Shown in pieces: positions 17,881 through 27,663 of a DNA stretch of 64,000 nt. A program made the position numbers and the translations under genes. Source of the stretch: Lentisphaerae bacterium GWF2_38_69 (GTDB taxonomy: Bacteria; Verrucomicrobiota; Lentisphaeria; Victivallales; GWF2-38-69); contig MHBE01000059.1 in assembly GCA_001803205.1 (NCBI GenBank), positions 165,620 to 229,619 on the forward strand. Reading direction: 5' to 3'. Positions within the stretch are counted from its first letter, which is position 1, and each line of letters starts with the position of its first letter. Under the pieces are notes generated by a model. That model had not been told where the DNA came from. It made no database searches and saw only the letters and a list, made by a program, of their open reading frames with translations.

Positions 17881-19371
17881 TCAACAAAATGTAGGCCGCA
17901 GGGTTTCGAGATACTTATTGTACTGTGAATATATGGATTTATAAATTTTCATATTTTCCATTACGGGAAAACTTCCCTTACTTGAATCAAGTTTAACATG
18001 ATTTTCGGCAATTGCTTGAATACTAATTTTCTCGCCACCTACAACCTGATAAGACCAGAGAGCCTGAAGAGCCGCTCCGAAAGCAGCGCCTTCCTGAATT
18101 TCAGGAACTACTATAGGAAGTTCAAAAATATCTGAGGCCATCTGCCTCCATATCCTGCTCTTTGAACCTCCTCCTGTCAATCTGATTTCTTTTGGCTGAA
18201 ATCCTAAATCCCTTAAAGTATCAAGACCATATTTCATTCCGAATATTGTCGCTTCCATAGATGAACGCAAAATATTGGCTTTATTCATATTGTTCATTGT
18301 CAAACCCAGAATACACCCTTTTCCTCCCGGGAGATTTGGAGATCTTTCTCCGTTGTAGAAAGGAAGAGTAATAATTCCATCTGAGCCGGGTTTTGTATCT
18401 GCCAGGAGTTTTTCAATTTCAGAAATTTCTGTATTAAGCAAAGCTCTGGTAAGCTCAAGGGAAATTGTGCAGTTCATTGTGCACAGTAACGGAAGATAAC
18501 CATTTGTAGATGAACAAAATGCCGCAAGAGATCTGTCGATTATAGGAATATCAGAGTAGCCGTAAAGCGTCCCTGATGTTCCGAGACTCATTGTAATGAC
18601 TCCTTTGCTTACAGCTCCTGTCCCAATTGCTCCCATCATATTATCTCCGCCGCCGGAGGAGACGATCGTCTCTTTTGGTAATTCCAGCTGCCGAGCAATA
18701 TCTGCCTTTATTCTGCCGCAAGGAGTCTCAGCAGAAATAAGATTGGGAAGCTTTTTAATCAAATCCTGACTAGGATCAACTGCTTTTAAGATTTTTTCTG
18801 ACCATTTTTTTATTCTGATATTAAGGCAGCCTGTTCCGGAAGCATCTCCATATTCCATAACCTTATTTCCTGTAAGGTAATAATTTATATAGTCATGGGG
18901 CAGAAGAATTGTATCGAGCTTAGCGTATAACTGAGGTTTATGCTTCTTAAGCCATAGTACTTTTGGTATCGTGTACCCTGGAAGTATAAGATTTCCTACC
19001 TCATCAAGGAGAGCTTGCTCTCCTCCTTCAAATGCTTCAGCTATCTCCCTGCATTCCTGAGCTGTAGAAGTATCACACCAGAGTTTGACATTGTAAAGAA
19101 CATTTCCATCATTATCCAAAGGGACAAAACCATGCTGCTGGCCTGAAACACCTGCAGCGACAGCAGTTAATTTGATTTTTGGATCAATTTGAGAAAGGCT
19201 TTTTTTAATCGCATCAATATACCAACGAGCCTTTTGTTCTCTTGTGCCGTCATCTGCTGAAATAAGTTCTAGAGGAGCTGAAGCCTCTGCTATGATTCTT
19301 TTATCTTCAAAGTCATAAAATATTGTTTTGACGCTCTGCGTACCTACATCAATTCCAAGAACAGTGTTCAT
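17881..19371 (-). CDS. xylB: Xylulokinase
   Basis: The 496-residue FGGY-family kinase phosphorylates D-xylulose to xylulose 5-phosphate. It begins MNTVLGIDVGTQSVKT (phosphate-1 loop). It has SGQQHGFVPLD, the xylulokinase-type substrate loop, GGGDNMMGAIGTG, TMSLGTSGTLYG (phosphate-2) and RLTGGGSKSRIWRQM (adenosine loop). Length fits XylB. I start at ATG 19371, ten bases after AAGGA. An in-frame ATG at 19422 would run through a palindromic repeat and give an implausible extension. It is the third gene of the xylE-like/xylA/xylB run. Confidence 0.93.
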   Translation of the reverse strand: MNTVLGIDVGTQSVKTIFYDFEDKRIIAEASAPLELISADDGTREQKARWYIDAIKKSLSQIDPKIKLTAVAAGVSGQQHGFVPLDNDGNVLYNVKLWCDTSTAQECREIAEAFEGGEQALLDEVGNLILPGYTIPKVLWLKKHKPQLYAKLDTILLPHDYINYYLTGNKVMEYGDASGTGCLNIRIKKWSEKILKAVDPSQDLIKKLPNLISAETPCGRIKADIARQLELPKETIVSSGGGDNMMGAIGTGAVSKGVITMSLGTSGTLYGYSDIPIIDRSLAAFCSSTNGYLPLLCTMNCTISLELTRALLNTEISEIEKLLADTKPGSDGIITLPFYNGERSPNLPGGKGCILGLTMNNMNKANILRSSMEATIFGMKYGLDTLRDLGFQPKEIRLTGGGSKSRIWRQMASDIFELPIVVPEIQEGAAFGAALQALWSYQVVGGEKISIQAIAENHVKLDSSKGSFPVMENMKIYKSIYSQYNKYLETLRPTFC

Positions 19372-19412
19372 TTTTAAATTTTCCTTTAAGTTGTTTGGCA
19401 GAATTTTTTGCA

Positions 19413-19440
19413 GTAGAGACACAAAATATTGTATCTCTAC
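19413..19440. repeat. Palindromic dispersed repeat (GAGAC-type), copy 1
   Basis: The arms GTAGAGACACAA and TTGTATCTCTAC are complementary at 11 of 12 positions around a 4-base centre. A related hairpin, GAGACGCAA / TTGCGTCTC, sits at 58741-58762, and a half copy near 62808-62822. The element lies between xylA and xylB, so it would appear in the mRNA as a hairpin that could modulate xylB expression or mRNA stability. That effect is inference. Confidence 0.65.
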
Positions 19441-19473
19441 CTAGAGCAACCGTAGGATGAGCTTTTTCCCAGA

Positions 19474-20793
19474 CTATGCATTTATTATGTAATCGTTAAT
19501 TATATTCTCAAGGAATTCCTGCCTTCCGCTTACAAGGGTGGGTTCACCCTTTTCTATGATGAATTTCTCACACTCTTCGAAGGATGATTTGCCTGACATG
19601 ATTTTCTTGCCTATACCTTTTGAATAACTGGAATATCTCTGAGCTACGAAGTTATCTAGAACGTTGTCTTCAATTATTTTTGCAGCTGTTTCCAAACCTC
19701 TGGCAAAAGTATCCATTCCTCCGATATGAGCATAAAAGAGGTCGTTAAGATCGCAGGAACCTCTGCGCAGTTTCGCGTCGAAATTGATTCCTCCAGGAGC
19801 AATTCCTCCCTGTTTTAGCACAACCAAACTAGCATAAGTTGCAGTATAGAAGGAAGTCGGGAACTGGTCTGTGTCCCAGCCTAAATTAGGATCACCGGTA
19901 TTTGCATCTATGCTTCCAAGATGCCCTGCTTCTGACGCTACAGTAAGTTCATGCTCAAAAGTATGCCCGGCAAGAGTGGCATGATTTGCTTCGATATTAA
20001 GCTTGAAATATTCCATCAAATTATTTGCTCTCAGGAAATTCAGAACTGTAGCGCTGTCAAAATCATATTGATGTTTAGTAGGTTCTTTAGGTTTTGGTTC
20101 AATCAGGAAAGATCCTTTGAACCCGATCTTCTTCTTATAGTCCACTGCCATGTGGAAGAATCTGGCAAGCTGCTCCTGTTCATGCTTGTAATCTGTATTA
20201 AGAAGTGTTTCATAACCTTCTCTTCCTCCCCAGAAAACATAATTTTGTCCTCCCAATTCCTGGGTGGCATCTAGTGCATGTTTTACCTGTGCGGCAGCAT
20301 ATGCAAAAGCGTGCGCATCAGGATTAGTAGCTGCACCGTGTGTAAATCTCGGGTTAGAAAAAGCGTTGGTTGTTCCCCAAAGAAGTTTGACTCCCGTTTT
20401 CTTCTGAAGAGCTTTTGCCTGTTTGACCATAGTCTCAAGGTTTTTGCAGCTTTCAGAAAAATCTTTACCGGCCGGAGCAATGTCAATATCATGAAAACAC
20501 CAGAAAGCCACACCTAGTTTATCAAAAAATTCAAAAGCCGCTTCCATTGCAGCTTTGGCAGCATCCAAAGGTTTTTCGTATTTATTCCATGGGCGATTCC
20601 AAACTGTGGAACCTCCAAACATATCAGCGCCAGTACCTTTGAGAGTATGCCAGTATGCAATTGCAAACCTGAGATGTTCCTTCATGGTTTTACCCATGAT
20701 GACTTTATTTTCATCGTAATACTTAAAAGCCAATGGGTTTTTTGATTTTCTGCCTTCAAACTGAATTGTCTTCTTTACTTCCGGAAAGTACAT
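19474..20793 (-). CDS. xylA: Xylose isomerase
   Basis: The 439-residue protein is a class II xylose isomerase converting D-xylose to D-xylulose with two divalent metal ions. Family sequence includes [25 protein letters not shown] (catalytic His and metal region), [28 protein letters not shown] (metal-binding Glu and Lys), [19 protein letters not shown] and [20 protein letters not shown] (metal-binding Asp residues). AAGGAG precedes the start. It lies 13 bp after the transporter and 102 bp before xylB. Confidence 0.96.
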   Translation of the reverse strand: MYFPEVKKTIQFEGRKSKNPLAFKYYDENKVIMGKTMKEHLRFAIAYWHTLKGTGADMFGGSTVWNRPWNKYEKPLDAAKAAMEAAFEFFDKLGVAFWCFHDIDIAPAGKDFSESCKNLETMVKQAKALQKKTGVKLLWGTTNAFSNPRFTHGAATNPDAHAFAYAAAQVKHALDATQELGGQNYVFWGGREGYETLLNTDYKHEQEQLARFFHMAVDYKKKIGFKGSFLIEPKPKEPTKHQYDFDSATVLNFLRANNLMEYFKLNIEANHATLAGHTFEHELTVASEAGHLGSIDANTGDPNLGWDTDQFPTSFYTATYASLVVLKQGGIAPGGINFDAKLRRGSCDLNDLFYAHIGGMDTFARGLETAAKIIEDNVLDNFVAQRYSSYSKGIGKKIMSGKSSFEECEKFIIEKGEPTLVSGRQEFLENIINDYIINA

Positions 20794-20806
20794 TTTCTTT
20801 ATCTCC

Positions 20807-22285
20807 TTATTTTGTTAAATCTGAAATGGGTTCTAATTGATTCTGAGAAATGGTGCCCAGTTTCCTAAGAGGTACTCCTGACCGCAAATCAGCTTCAAAT
20901 TCTTCGAGCGTAATACCTTTGGTTTCAGGCACAAGAAATCTTACGAAAACAAGTGAAATCAAACAGAAAAATGCAAACACAAAAAAGATTGACGCGTTTC
21001 CAAAATCTTTCATTACTGTAAGTGAATTGTACATAACTAGCCCGGCAAAATTCCAATTGACCATGGTTGTAATAGTCATACCGACTTCTCTGCCTTCGAG
21101 AGGAAATATCTCAGAACACATCAGCCATACCACCGGTCCCCATGTAAAAGCAAATCCTATTATGTAAATAACCATCGATATCAGGAGAACCGCTTTGGGA
21201 AAGGCGCTTATTGATGCTGAATCTGTGCTGTTGCCTATTGAAAGAAATGCCAGTCCAGCTGCAAGCATTGTTATAAGCATCATTATTCCCCCTATATATA
21301 GAAGCTTTTTCCTGCCCAGTTTTTCGACAAGCCTGATTGCAGGAAAAGTAAAAATAAGAAAAACAGTAGGAACAGCCATAACAGCGTAGAATCCTTTCAT
21401 CCCGGCATATCCGAATATAGTAGGTGAATAGTAAACCATAAGGTTAATACCGACAAGCTGCTGGAACATCTGAAGAAGAATTCCCACAACAAGTATCTTT
21501 AAAAAATAACCTTTGAAAATAATATTTGAGACAGACTTCGTCTCTTTAAGGGTGTTTTGTATCTCAGTATACGCAAAATTTACTTCATTTTCTGAAGTTA
21601 AAGTTTTCTGAAGAACTTTTCTGCCTTCTTCTCTTCTCTCCTTCAACAACAGCCACCTCGGACTTTCCGGAAGAATAAAAGCTCCCAAGAACATCAACAG
21701 CGCAAAAATTCCAATTACTAAAAACATAAGAGGCAGAGCCATTGATGGAGAAGTGAATAACTTTGCTATCAAGACATTTGTAAGTGAAATTAGAAAAATC
21801 CCCAGCGTTATCATTAACTGGAATAACGTACCCATCGATCCTCTTATGCCTACAGGAGCAGTCTCCGATAAATAAAGAGGAACAATGAATGAAGCTACAC
21901 CTACAGCGAAACCAAGCATAAAACGGCAGATGGTCAGCATCCCTAATGGCGGAAGAAATGCTGAAATTACCGAACATGCGCTAAAAAGAAAACCCGCAAA
22001 GATAAGGCTCTTTTTGCGTCCAAGAAATCTTGCAAAAATTCCAGATAGAAGGGCGCCCAAAATCCCTCCCCAGGCAAGAGCGGCCGCATAGTGTTCTGCC
22101 CCTTCAACATTTAGACTGTAAACCTTCTGTATTGTATCAAGAGAATTGGCTATAAAACCCTGATCAAGACCGAAAAGCAATCCCCCAAGTGCCGCCACTG
22201 TGCAAATAAAATAAACAATTGTTTTATATTTGACCGGAGCCTCGTTATTATGAGAGGCGGGGTTTGCCATAGTGAGGTTAGCCAT
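20807..22285 (-). CDS. Sugar porter family MFS transporter, probable D-xylose:H+ symporter
   Basis: The 492-residue protein has twelve predicted membrane helices and sugar-porter marks: [14 protein letters not shown] near the start, [62 protein letters not shown] and the C-terminal [13 protein letters not shown]. Co-directional placement immediately before xylA and xylB points to xylose as substrate; the fold alone would also allow other sugars. AAGGAG precedes ATG 22285. The N-terminus (about 25 residues) is polar. No regulator such as XylR is visible in the window. Confidence 0.88.
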   Translation of the reverse strand: MANLTMANPASHNNEAPVKYKTIVYFICTVAALGGLLFGLDQGFIANSLDTIQKVYSLNVEGAEHYAAALAWGGILGALLSGIFARFLGRKKSLIFAGFLFSACSVISAFLPPLGMLTICRFMLGFAVGVASFIVPLYLSETAPVGIRGSMGTLFQLMITLGIFLISLTNVLIAKLFTSPSMALPLMFLVIGIFALLMFLGAFILPESPRWLLLKERREEGRKVLQKTLTSENEVNFAYTEIQNTLKETKSVSNIIFKGYFLKILVVGILLQMFQQLVGINLMVYYSPTIFGYAGMKGFYAVMAVPTVFLIFTFPAIRLVEKLGRKKLLYIGGIMMLITMLAAGLAFLSIGNSTDSASISAFPKAVLLISMVIYIIGFAFTWGPVVWLMCSEIFPLEGREVGMTITTMVNWNFAGLVMYNSLTVMKDFGNASIFFVFAFFCLISLVFVRFLVPETKGITLEEFEADLRSGVPLRKLGTISQNQLEPISDLTK

Positions 22286-22327
22286 TTCAATCTCCTTTAA
22301 ATTTTTAAAATTTACCCTCCAAATAAA

Positions 22328-22364
22328 ATATCCAATAAGCTACTTTAGGCAACTTATTGGATAT
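22328..22364 (-). terminator. Probable terminator between the gcv and xylose operons
   Basis: A perfect 12-bp inverted repeat (ATATCCAATAAG / CTTATTGGATAT, 13-base loop) lies 32 bp beyond the gcvPB stop. On the minus strand it is followed by TTTATTT, as expected for a weak AT-rich intrinsic terminator. Being palindromic and about 40 bp upstream of the sugar-transporter start, it might also act as an operator for the xylose genes; the sequence cannot separate the two. Confidence 0.6.
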
Positions 22365-22395
22365 AAATTGATTAGTTATTGTAGCAAAGATTTGT

Positions 22396-23841
22396 TTAAA
22401 CTCTCAAATTAAGTTTCCTTGCCGCAAGAGCTTCATCTAGCCTGTGGACAGGCGTACTTATCGGAGCATTGCGAAGAGCCTCAGGATTTGTATCAACCTC
22501 CTTCGCAATCTCAATCATTGCTTCAATGAACTTATCGAGAGTCTCTTTACTTTCCGTCTCAGTAGGTTCGATCATCAGACATTCATGAACTATCAATGGA
22601 AAATACATTGTAGGAGGATGGAATCCTCTGTCGAGTAATGCTTTGGCAATATCAATAGCCTTGACTCCTTTCTCAGCATGAACTTCAGCGGTCAATACAC
22701 ATTCATGCATGCAAAATCTATCGTAAGCCTGCTTATAGTAAGGAGCAAGTTTCGTTCTAATATAGTTAGCATTCAATACAGCATTCTGGGAAATTCTGAC
22801 AAGCCCTTCCTTCCCTACTGTAAGCAAATACGCATAAGCTCTTAATATAATTCCGAAATTTCCATAGAACGGCGCTATGTAACCAATCGATTCAGGAAAA
22901 TCATAGCGAAGTCCAAACATTCCGTCTTCGTACCTTACAACTCTGGAAATCGGGAGATAAGGCACAAGATTTTCTGAAACTGCTACTGGTCCTGAACCAG
23001 GTCCACCTCCGCCATGAGGGGTAGAAAAGGTTTTGTGCAAATTAATATGCATCACATCAAAGCCGAGGTCTCCGGGGCGAACTCTTCCGATCAATGCATT
23101 GAAGTTAGCGCCATCACAGTAAGCAAGTCCGCCAACTTCATGCACAAGTCTGCAAATTTCTCTCACATTGCTGTCGAATAGGCCTAGAGTATTTGGCGCT
23201 GTAAGCATAAGGCCGGCAACTTCAGGTCCGAGCTCTTCCCTTAGAGCAGCCATATTGACATTGCCGCGCTCATCTGTAGGTAATGTTCTGCATTCAAAAC
23301 CGGCAACGGACGCACTTGCAGGATTAGTTCCGTGAGCCGAATCAGGTATAAGCATAACCTTTCTTCTCTTGTCTCTCCTAGCATTATGGTACGCAGCAAT
23401 CATCATTATACCCGTCAATTCTCCGTGAGCCCCGGCTAGCGGCTGCATAGTGCATTGGGAAAAACCTAGAATATCACTAAGCATTCTCTCTGTTTCATAA
23501 AGAACTTCTAATGCACCCTGACTCATAGCACCGCCGTGCCTTAATTGAGGCCAGAGTGGATGGAGTTCAGAAAATCCTGACAGCGAAGCGACTTTCTCAT
23601 TTATTTTGGGGTTGTATTTCATTGTACAAGATCCCAAAGGATAGAACTGTGTATCAACTCCAACATTTCTTGTACTTAGTTTAGTGAAATGACGGACAGC
23701 ATCCTGTTCAGTAACTTCTGGAAGCTCGCCAGGAGCAGCTCTTAGCATTTCCTTAGGAATAGCTGAACTTTCCGGAACATCCAAAGCAGGAAGGGTTGAA
23801 CCTTTTCTTCCTTTTTTGCTTATGTCAAAAATCAATTCCAT
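22396..23841 (-). CDS. gcvPB: Glycine dehydrogenase (decarboxylating) subunit 2
   Basis: The 481-residue PLP enzyme is half of the split P-protein of the glycine cleavage system. It decarboxylates glycine and loads aminomethyl onto the lipoyl arm of GcvH. The PLP-binding lysine is in HINLHKTFSTPHGGGGPG (Lys270), with PDSAHGTNPASA and YCDGANFNA upstream. The start overlaps the end of gcvPA by 10 bp, typical of this split pair. Length is normal. Last gene of the operon before the inverted-repeat terminator. Confidence 0.95.
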   Translation of the reverse strand: MELIFDISKKGRKGSTLPALDVPESSAIPKEMLRAAPGELPEVTEQDAVRHFTKLSTRNVGVDTQFYPLGSCTMKYNPKINEKVASLSGFSELHPLWPQLRHGGAMSQGALEVLYETERMLSDILGFSQCTMQPLAGAHGELTGIMMIAAYHNARRDKRRKVMLIPDSAHGTNPASASVAGFECRTLPTDERGNVNMAALREELGPEVAGLMLTAPNTLGLFDSNVREICRLVHEVGGLAYCDGANFNALIGRVRPGDLGFDVMHINLHKTFSTPHGGGGPGSGPVAVSENLVPYLPISRVVRYEDGMFGLRYDFPESIGYIAPFYGNFGIILRAYAYLLTVGKEGLVRISQNAVLNANYIRTKLAPYYKQAYDRFCMHECVLTAEVHAEKGVKAIDIAKALLDRGFHPPTMYFPLIVHECLMIEPTETESKETLDKFIEAMIEIAKEVDTNPEALRNAPISTPVHRLDEALAARKLNLRV

Positions 23842-25172
23842 AGTATTGCCTCCATATTATTGGCCAGAGCCTTCATTTCTTCTTTTGTGCGTTTTTCGGT
23901 GACGCATATAAGCATCTGATCTCTTCTTGTCGGATAATATCTTCCGAGAGGGAATCCCACAGCAAACCCTCTGTCAATAAGTTTCTGGACTATTTCAGAA
24001 GCATCACAAGGAAGTTTTATTACAAACTCATTGAAGAAAGGTAAATCGCCTACAGGTTCAATACCTTTAATTCCAAGAAGAAGATTTCTCAGATAAGTAG
24101 CCTTCGAAGAGCACAACTTCGCTATCTGTCTCAACCCTTCTTTCCCTATTACTGTCATATACACCAAGGCAGTAAGAGCACATAGATTTTCATTAGAGCA
24201 AATATTTGACATTGCATCCTGACGCCTGATATGCTGTTCTCTTGCCTGAATAGTAAGGACATAACCTATTTTCCCGTCTTTATCAACTGTCTGCCCGCAA
24301 ATCCTTCCAGGCATTTTTCTCATGCATTTATCGTTACATGCCATGATTCCAAGATATGGTCCGCCGAAACTTAATGGTATGCCGAGACACTGACCTTCAG
24401 CAGTAACTACATCAAACCCCATTTCACCTGGTGTCTTGATCATTGCAAGAGATGTAGGATAAGTCGAGCATATAGCGATAGCTCCTTTTTTATGGACTTC
24501 CTGAACAAAATCAGTCCAATCTTCAACTACACCGAAGAAATTGGGATACTGCACAATTACGCACGCTGTCTTATCATTTATCGCATCAAGAAGGGATGAG
24601 ATAGATGATTCAACTTCTGTATTGGGAACCTCTACAAGTTCTACTGACAGATTGCTTGAATAACAACGGAGCATCTCCCTAAATATTGGAGAAACGGCTC
24701 CAGAAATAACCGCTCTTCTTTTTTTTGTAACTCTACACCCAAGCATCATAGCCTCAAAAACAGCTGTTCCACCATCATAAAGAGAAGCATTCGAGACGCT
24801 CATTCCCAAGAGTCTGCATATAGCTGACTGATATTCGTAAATAGCCTGCAAAGTACCTTGTGAAGCTTCCGGTTGATATGGAGTATAGGCAGTGTAAAAT
24901 TCACTTCTTGATGTAACTTCACTTACAACCGCAGGAATGAAATGATCGTAGTATCCGGCTCCCACAAAATTAACAAGTTCAGTTTTATTTTTCTTTGCAA
25001 GTTCTCTTATATGTTTAATTACTTCAAACTCAGATTTGGCCTGAGGCATATATTTAAATTGCGGATAAGGACCTTTGACTTCTGCCTTAATCCAAAGCTC
25101 ATCAAGGTTCTTGCATCCAATAACTTGAAGCATTTCCTTTACATCTTGTTCTGTATTTGCTACATAAGGCAT
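23832..25172 (-). CDS. gcvPA: Glycine dehydrogenase (decarboxylating) subunit 1
   Basis: The 446-residue N-terminal half of the split P-protein partners GcvPB. Family sequence is clear: GAGYYDHFIPAVV, YTPYQPEASQGTLQAIYEYQ, SNASLYDGGTA, ICSTYPTSLAMIKTPGEMGFD and AEGQCLGIPLSFGGPYLG. This half has no PLP lysine, as expected. It sits 25 bp after gcvH and overlaps gcvPB. Confidence 0.95.
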   Translation of the reverse strand: MPYVANTEQDVKEMLQVIGCKNLDELWIKAEVKGPYPQFKYMPQAKSEFEVIKHIRELAKKNKTELVNFVGAGYYDHFIPAVVSEVTSRSEFYTAYTPYQPEASQGTLQAIYEYQSAICRLLGMSVSNASLYDGGTAVFEAMMLGCRVTKKRRAVISGAVSPIFREMLRCYSSNLSVELVEVPNTEVESSISSLLDAINDKTACVIVQYPNFFGVVEDWTDFVQEVHKKGAIAICSTYPTSLAMIKTPGEMGFDVVTAEGQCLGIPLSFGGPYLGIMACNDKCMRKMPGRICGQTVDKDGKIGYVLTIQAREQHIRRQDAMSNICSNENLCALTALVYMTVIGKEGLRQIAKLCSSKATYLRNLLLGIKGIEPVGDLPFFNEFVIKLPCDASEIVQKLIDRGFAVGFPLGRYYPTRRDQMLICVTEKRTKEEMKALANNMEAILWN

Positions 25173-25197
25173 GGTAAACCTCTTTCTGGAAATTCTA

Positions 25198-25566
25198 TTA
25201 TAATAATTCTACATAATCTCTGTATTCTTTCTCATCCATAAGATCGTCCAATTCAGATGCGTCTACTCCTTTGAGTTTGCAAACCCAACCTTCTTCTTCA
25301 GGAGATTCGTTTACAAGCTGAGGATTTCCCTCGAGTTCCTGATTAGCTGCTTCTACAATTCCTGAAACAGGTGAATATACATCTGAGGCTGCTTTTACTG
25401 ATTCAATTACCGTGAGAACTTCACCTGCGTTAATTTGTGCTCCTGACGAAGGTAATTCCACATAAGTAATATCACCAAGTTCATGAGCCGCATGAGCTGT
25501 TATACCTATTGTGGCAACTGTTCCTTCCAGTAAAACCCATTCATGTTCTTTTGTGAATTTTTTCAT
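25198..25566 (-). CDS. gcvH: Glycine cleavage system H protein
   Basis: The 122-residue lipoyl carrier protein has the lipoylated lysine in VIESVKAASDVYSPVSG (Lys58). Other marks are the N-terminal FTKEHEWV, the GITAHAAHELGDITYVELP sheet and WVCKLK near the C-terminus. It shuttles the aminomethyl group between GcvP, GcvT and lipoamide dehydrogenase; no lipoamide dehydrogenase gene is present in this window. Confidence 0.96.
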   Translation of the reverse strand: MKKFTKEHEWVLLEGTVATIGITAHAAHELGDITYVELPSSGAQINAGEVLTVIESVKAASDVYSPVSGIVEAANQELEGNPQLVNESPEEEGWVCKLKGVDASELDDLMDEKEYRDYVELL

Positions 25567-25596
25567 TTTGCTCTCCTCTTTTTTAATTTATTTACT

Positions 25597-26706
25597 TTAA
25601 CATATCTTCATTCTGACTGTGCCGTTTTTGTAAAAAGGCATTTCCACTACATCTCCAGGAAATAATTTACCCCCTATCTCAAGGTTTACTTTCTTTCCCG
25701 GAGTCAGCCCTGACTCAGGCTTAACATATGCAAGCGCAATTGCTTTTTCCAATATAGGCGAGAACATACCTGATGTAACACTTCCTATTTCCTTGCCTTC
25801 TGTAGTAAAAACTTTATTTCCGGCTCTTGCAGCTCTTCTTCCTTCAAGGATTATTCCTATTAAATTTTTAGTGATTTTTGAAGGATCTTTGAGAATATTT
25901 TCGCACATAAAAGCCGATCTCTTTTCCAAACTCATTATCGCACTAAATCCTGCCTCAACAGGAGTAGTGTTTTCATCCATTTCATGTCCATAAAGAGGAT
26001 AGCCTACTTCCAGTCTGAGAGTGTCTCTGGCTCCCAAACCTGCAGGTTTTACATCATTAAACGAAAGGAGAATATTCCAAAGTTCTCCAACTTTGTCAGC
26101 CTCGACATAGAACTCAAAACCCAATTCACCGGTATATCCAGTCCTGCTAACTATTGCCGGAATACCATTTATACTGGTCTTAATCCATTTGTAATTAGAT
26201 GGAAGGGTTTCCCGTTTGAATCCGAGCTCTTCCATGATTTCTGCGGCCTTGGGGCCTTGAAGATCCAATTTACCAATTTTTTCAGAATTATTTGAGATAT
26301 AAAGATCAGATGGAATAAGGCTTTTGATTCTGGCAAAATCTGAATCAATTGTTCCTGCATTGACTACAATCATAAATTCTTCTTCGCCCATTCTGTATAT
26401 TAGAAGATCGTCCATGACTGTACCTTTATCGGACAAAAGAAAATTATAACGAGCTACTCCTACTTTCTGATCAGCAACTGCCCTTGGGAATATCCTGTCG
26501 AGTGCCAGTGCTGAACCTTTGCCACTGATTGTGAATTCACCCATATGACATGTATCAAAAAGGGAAACTTTCTCCCTTGTGTGATGATGTTCGGAAAGGA
26601 TTCCATCTTTATACTGCACAGGCATATCCCATCCTCCAAAAGGTACCATTTTAGCGCCAAGTTTTACATGTTTTTCGTATATAGGAGTTCTTTTTAATTC
26701 ATCCAT
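25597..26706 (-). CDS. gcvT: Aminomethyltransferase (glycine cleavage T protein)
   Basis: The 369-residue folate enzyme releases ammonia from aminomethyl-GcvH and forms methylene-tetrahydrofolate. The GcvT pattern includes the N-terminal [42 protein letters not shown] and [14 protein letters not shown], followed by [20 protein letters not shown]. First gene of the minus-strand gcvT-gcvH-gcvPA-gcvPB operon; a promoter-like sequence lies about 80 bp upstream. Confidence 0.96.
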   Translation of the reverse strand: MDELKRTPIYEKHVKLGAKMVPFGGWDMPVQYKDGILSEHHHTREKVSLFDTCHMGEFTISGKGSALALDRIFPRAVADQKVGVARYNFLLSDKGTVMDDLLIYRMGEEEFMIVVNAGTIDSDFARIKSLIPSDLYISNNSEKIGKLDLQGPKAAEIMEELGFKRETLPSNYKWIKTSINGIPAIVSRTGYTGELGFEFYVEADKVGELWNILLSFNDVKPAGLGARDTLRLEVGYPLYGHEMDENTTPVEAGFSAIMSLEKRSAFMCENILKDPSKITKNLIGIILEGRRAARAGNKVFTTEGKEIGSVTSGMFSPILEKAIALAYVKPESGLTPGKKVNLEIGGKLFPGDVVEMPFYKNGTVRMKIC

Positions 26707-26782
26707 GTTAAACCACCCTTCGTTATTTATTGAACATAAAAAATCAAATTATTTTTAAAATGACTTACATCAGCATTACTAA

Positions 26783-26811
26783 ATTTTAACTACAATCGGG
26801 AATTTATTCAA
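26783..26811 (-). promoter_or_regulatory. Sigma-70-like promoter for the gcv operon
   Basis: Read on the minus strand, TTGAAT is followed after 17 bases by TAAAAT, close to the -35/-10 consensus, about 80 bp upstream of gcvT. The leader between it and gcvT is too short and unstructured by eye for a glycine riboswitch. Confidence 0.45.
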
Positions 26812-26820
26812 TTTAAAGAA

Positions 26821-26848
26821 AAAAAAAGGGCGTCAAAACGCCCTTTTT
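26821..26848 (-). terminator. Intrinsic terminator
   Basis: GGGCG-TCAAAA-CGCCC is flanked by A7 on one side and T5 on the other. It lies 24 bp beyond the stop of the minus-strand exported-protein gene, and on that strand ends in a long T run. The A/T flanks would let it work on both strands, but nothing ends towards it from the left. Confidence 0.85.
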
Positions 26849-26871
26849 GATTAACTTATCGATATTATGTT

Positions 26872-27525
26872 TCAAATATCAGCCATAGTGTAGTCGTCTC
26901 CCTTAGGATCAAGGAAGAATATTCCAGCTAAAAAGTCAAATATTTCGAATGGATGAACTTCTGCATCAATTTCTACAAAAGCAGCACCCTGTGCTCCAAT
27001 TGAAAACATGTCCTGAGGGCCTTTCCAGAAATTATAAACACTGTTGTCCAGAGATGGAATTCCAGTGTAATAATTGAAGTATTTCTGGACTCCTCTTGTC
27101 GTATCAGACATCTCCATATTTTCAGCAGACAGCATTAGAAAGCTTGCATTCCATCCTGATTCAAGCCCTGCTCCGTATTGCCTGTTATATCCTTTTATTA
27201 GTTTTGCGCTTCCACCAATGCCTCCGCCCAGAGCTACATATCTTGTCGCCCATATCTTAGCTTTTACTGTTGGCCCGAAGCCAAGGGACAAATCTATCAT
27301 ATCTGCCATATCAACAAACCTATTCGGAAAGTACAGCAAAAGTTTATCTCCCCATGTATCTTTCTTTGGTCCTATTCTCTGTGAAGCAGAATTAGATTGT
27401 GGCGCAGTAACTGGTGTAACTACTGCCTGATTTTGATTCAAACCATCCTCAGCTGTAAGTGATACAGGCATAAAAACCGTCATACTTAGCATGCACAAAG
27501 CAGATGCTGTTACTTTTTTGAACAT
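26872..27525 (-). CDS. Exported protein of unknown function
   Basis: The 217-residue protein starts at ATG 27525, preceded by AAGGAAAGCAATA; an upstream in-frame ATG (27570) only adds a basic tail. A signal peptide (about residues 1-25, ending VSLTAED) is clear. A Gln/Ser/Pro-rich segment follows, then LLLYFPNRFVDMADMIDLSLGFGP, and glycine-rich alternating segments that look like beta strands (ALGGGIGGSAKLIKG). The end, HPFEIFDFLAGIFFLDPKGDD, resembles an anchor motif in small exported families of unknown role. Periplasmic or outer-membrane location is likely. No function is claimed. Confidence 0.6.
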   Translation of the reverse strand: MFKKVTASALCMLSMTVFMPVSLTAEDGLNQNQAVVTPVTAPQSNSASQRIGPKKDTWGDKLLLYFPNRFVDMADMIDLSLGFGPTVKAKIWATRYVALGGGIGGSAKLIKGYNRQYGAGLESGWNASFLMLSAENMEMSDTTRGVQKYFNYYTGIPSLDNSVYNFWKGPQDMFSIGAQGAAFVEIDAEVHPFEIFDFLAGIFFLDPKGDDYTMADI

Positions 27526-27663
27526 TATTGCTTTCCTTTTTTTTATTTTTTTGGTGAGTTTTAATAACATGAATTTTATTTACAATATTATTGAATAATT
27601 ATAAAGCATTATAAAATCAAATCAATATTTTGCATGTTCTTCAAAAGTTTTTATTAAAAAACA

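Noticed and set aside
19372..19422. N-terminal extension of xylulokinase from ATG 19422
   Set aside because: It would translate sequence next to a palindromic repeat and precede the universal start of the family (MNTVLGIDVGT), which has its own ribosome-binding site.
20283..20517. Small frames inside xylA on both strands
   Set aside because: Shadow frames of a highly conserved gene; no independent coding signal.
26707..26820. Glycine riboswitch before gcvT
   Set aside because: The leader is only about 80 bases from the probable promoter, AT-rich, and lacks the conserved glycine aptamer core.
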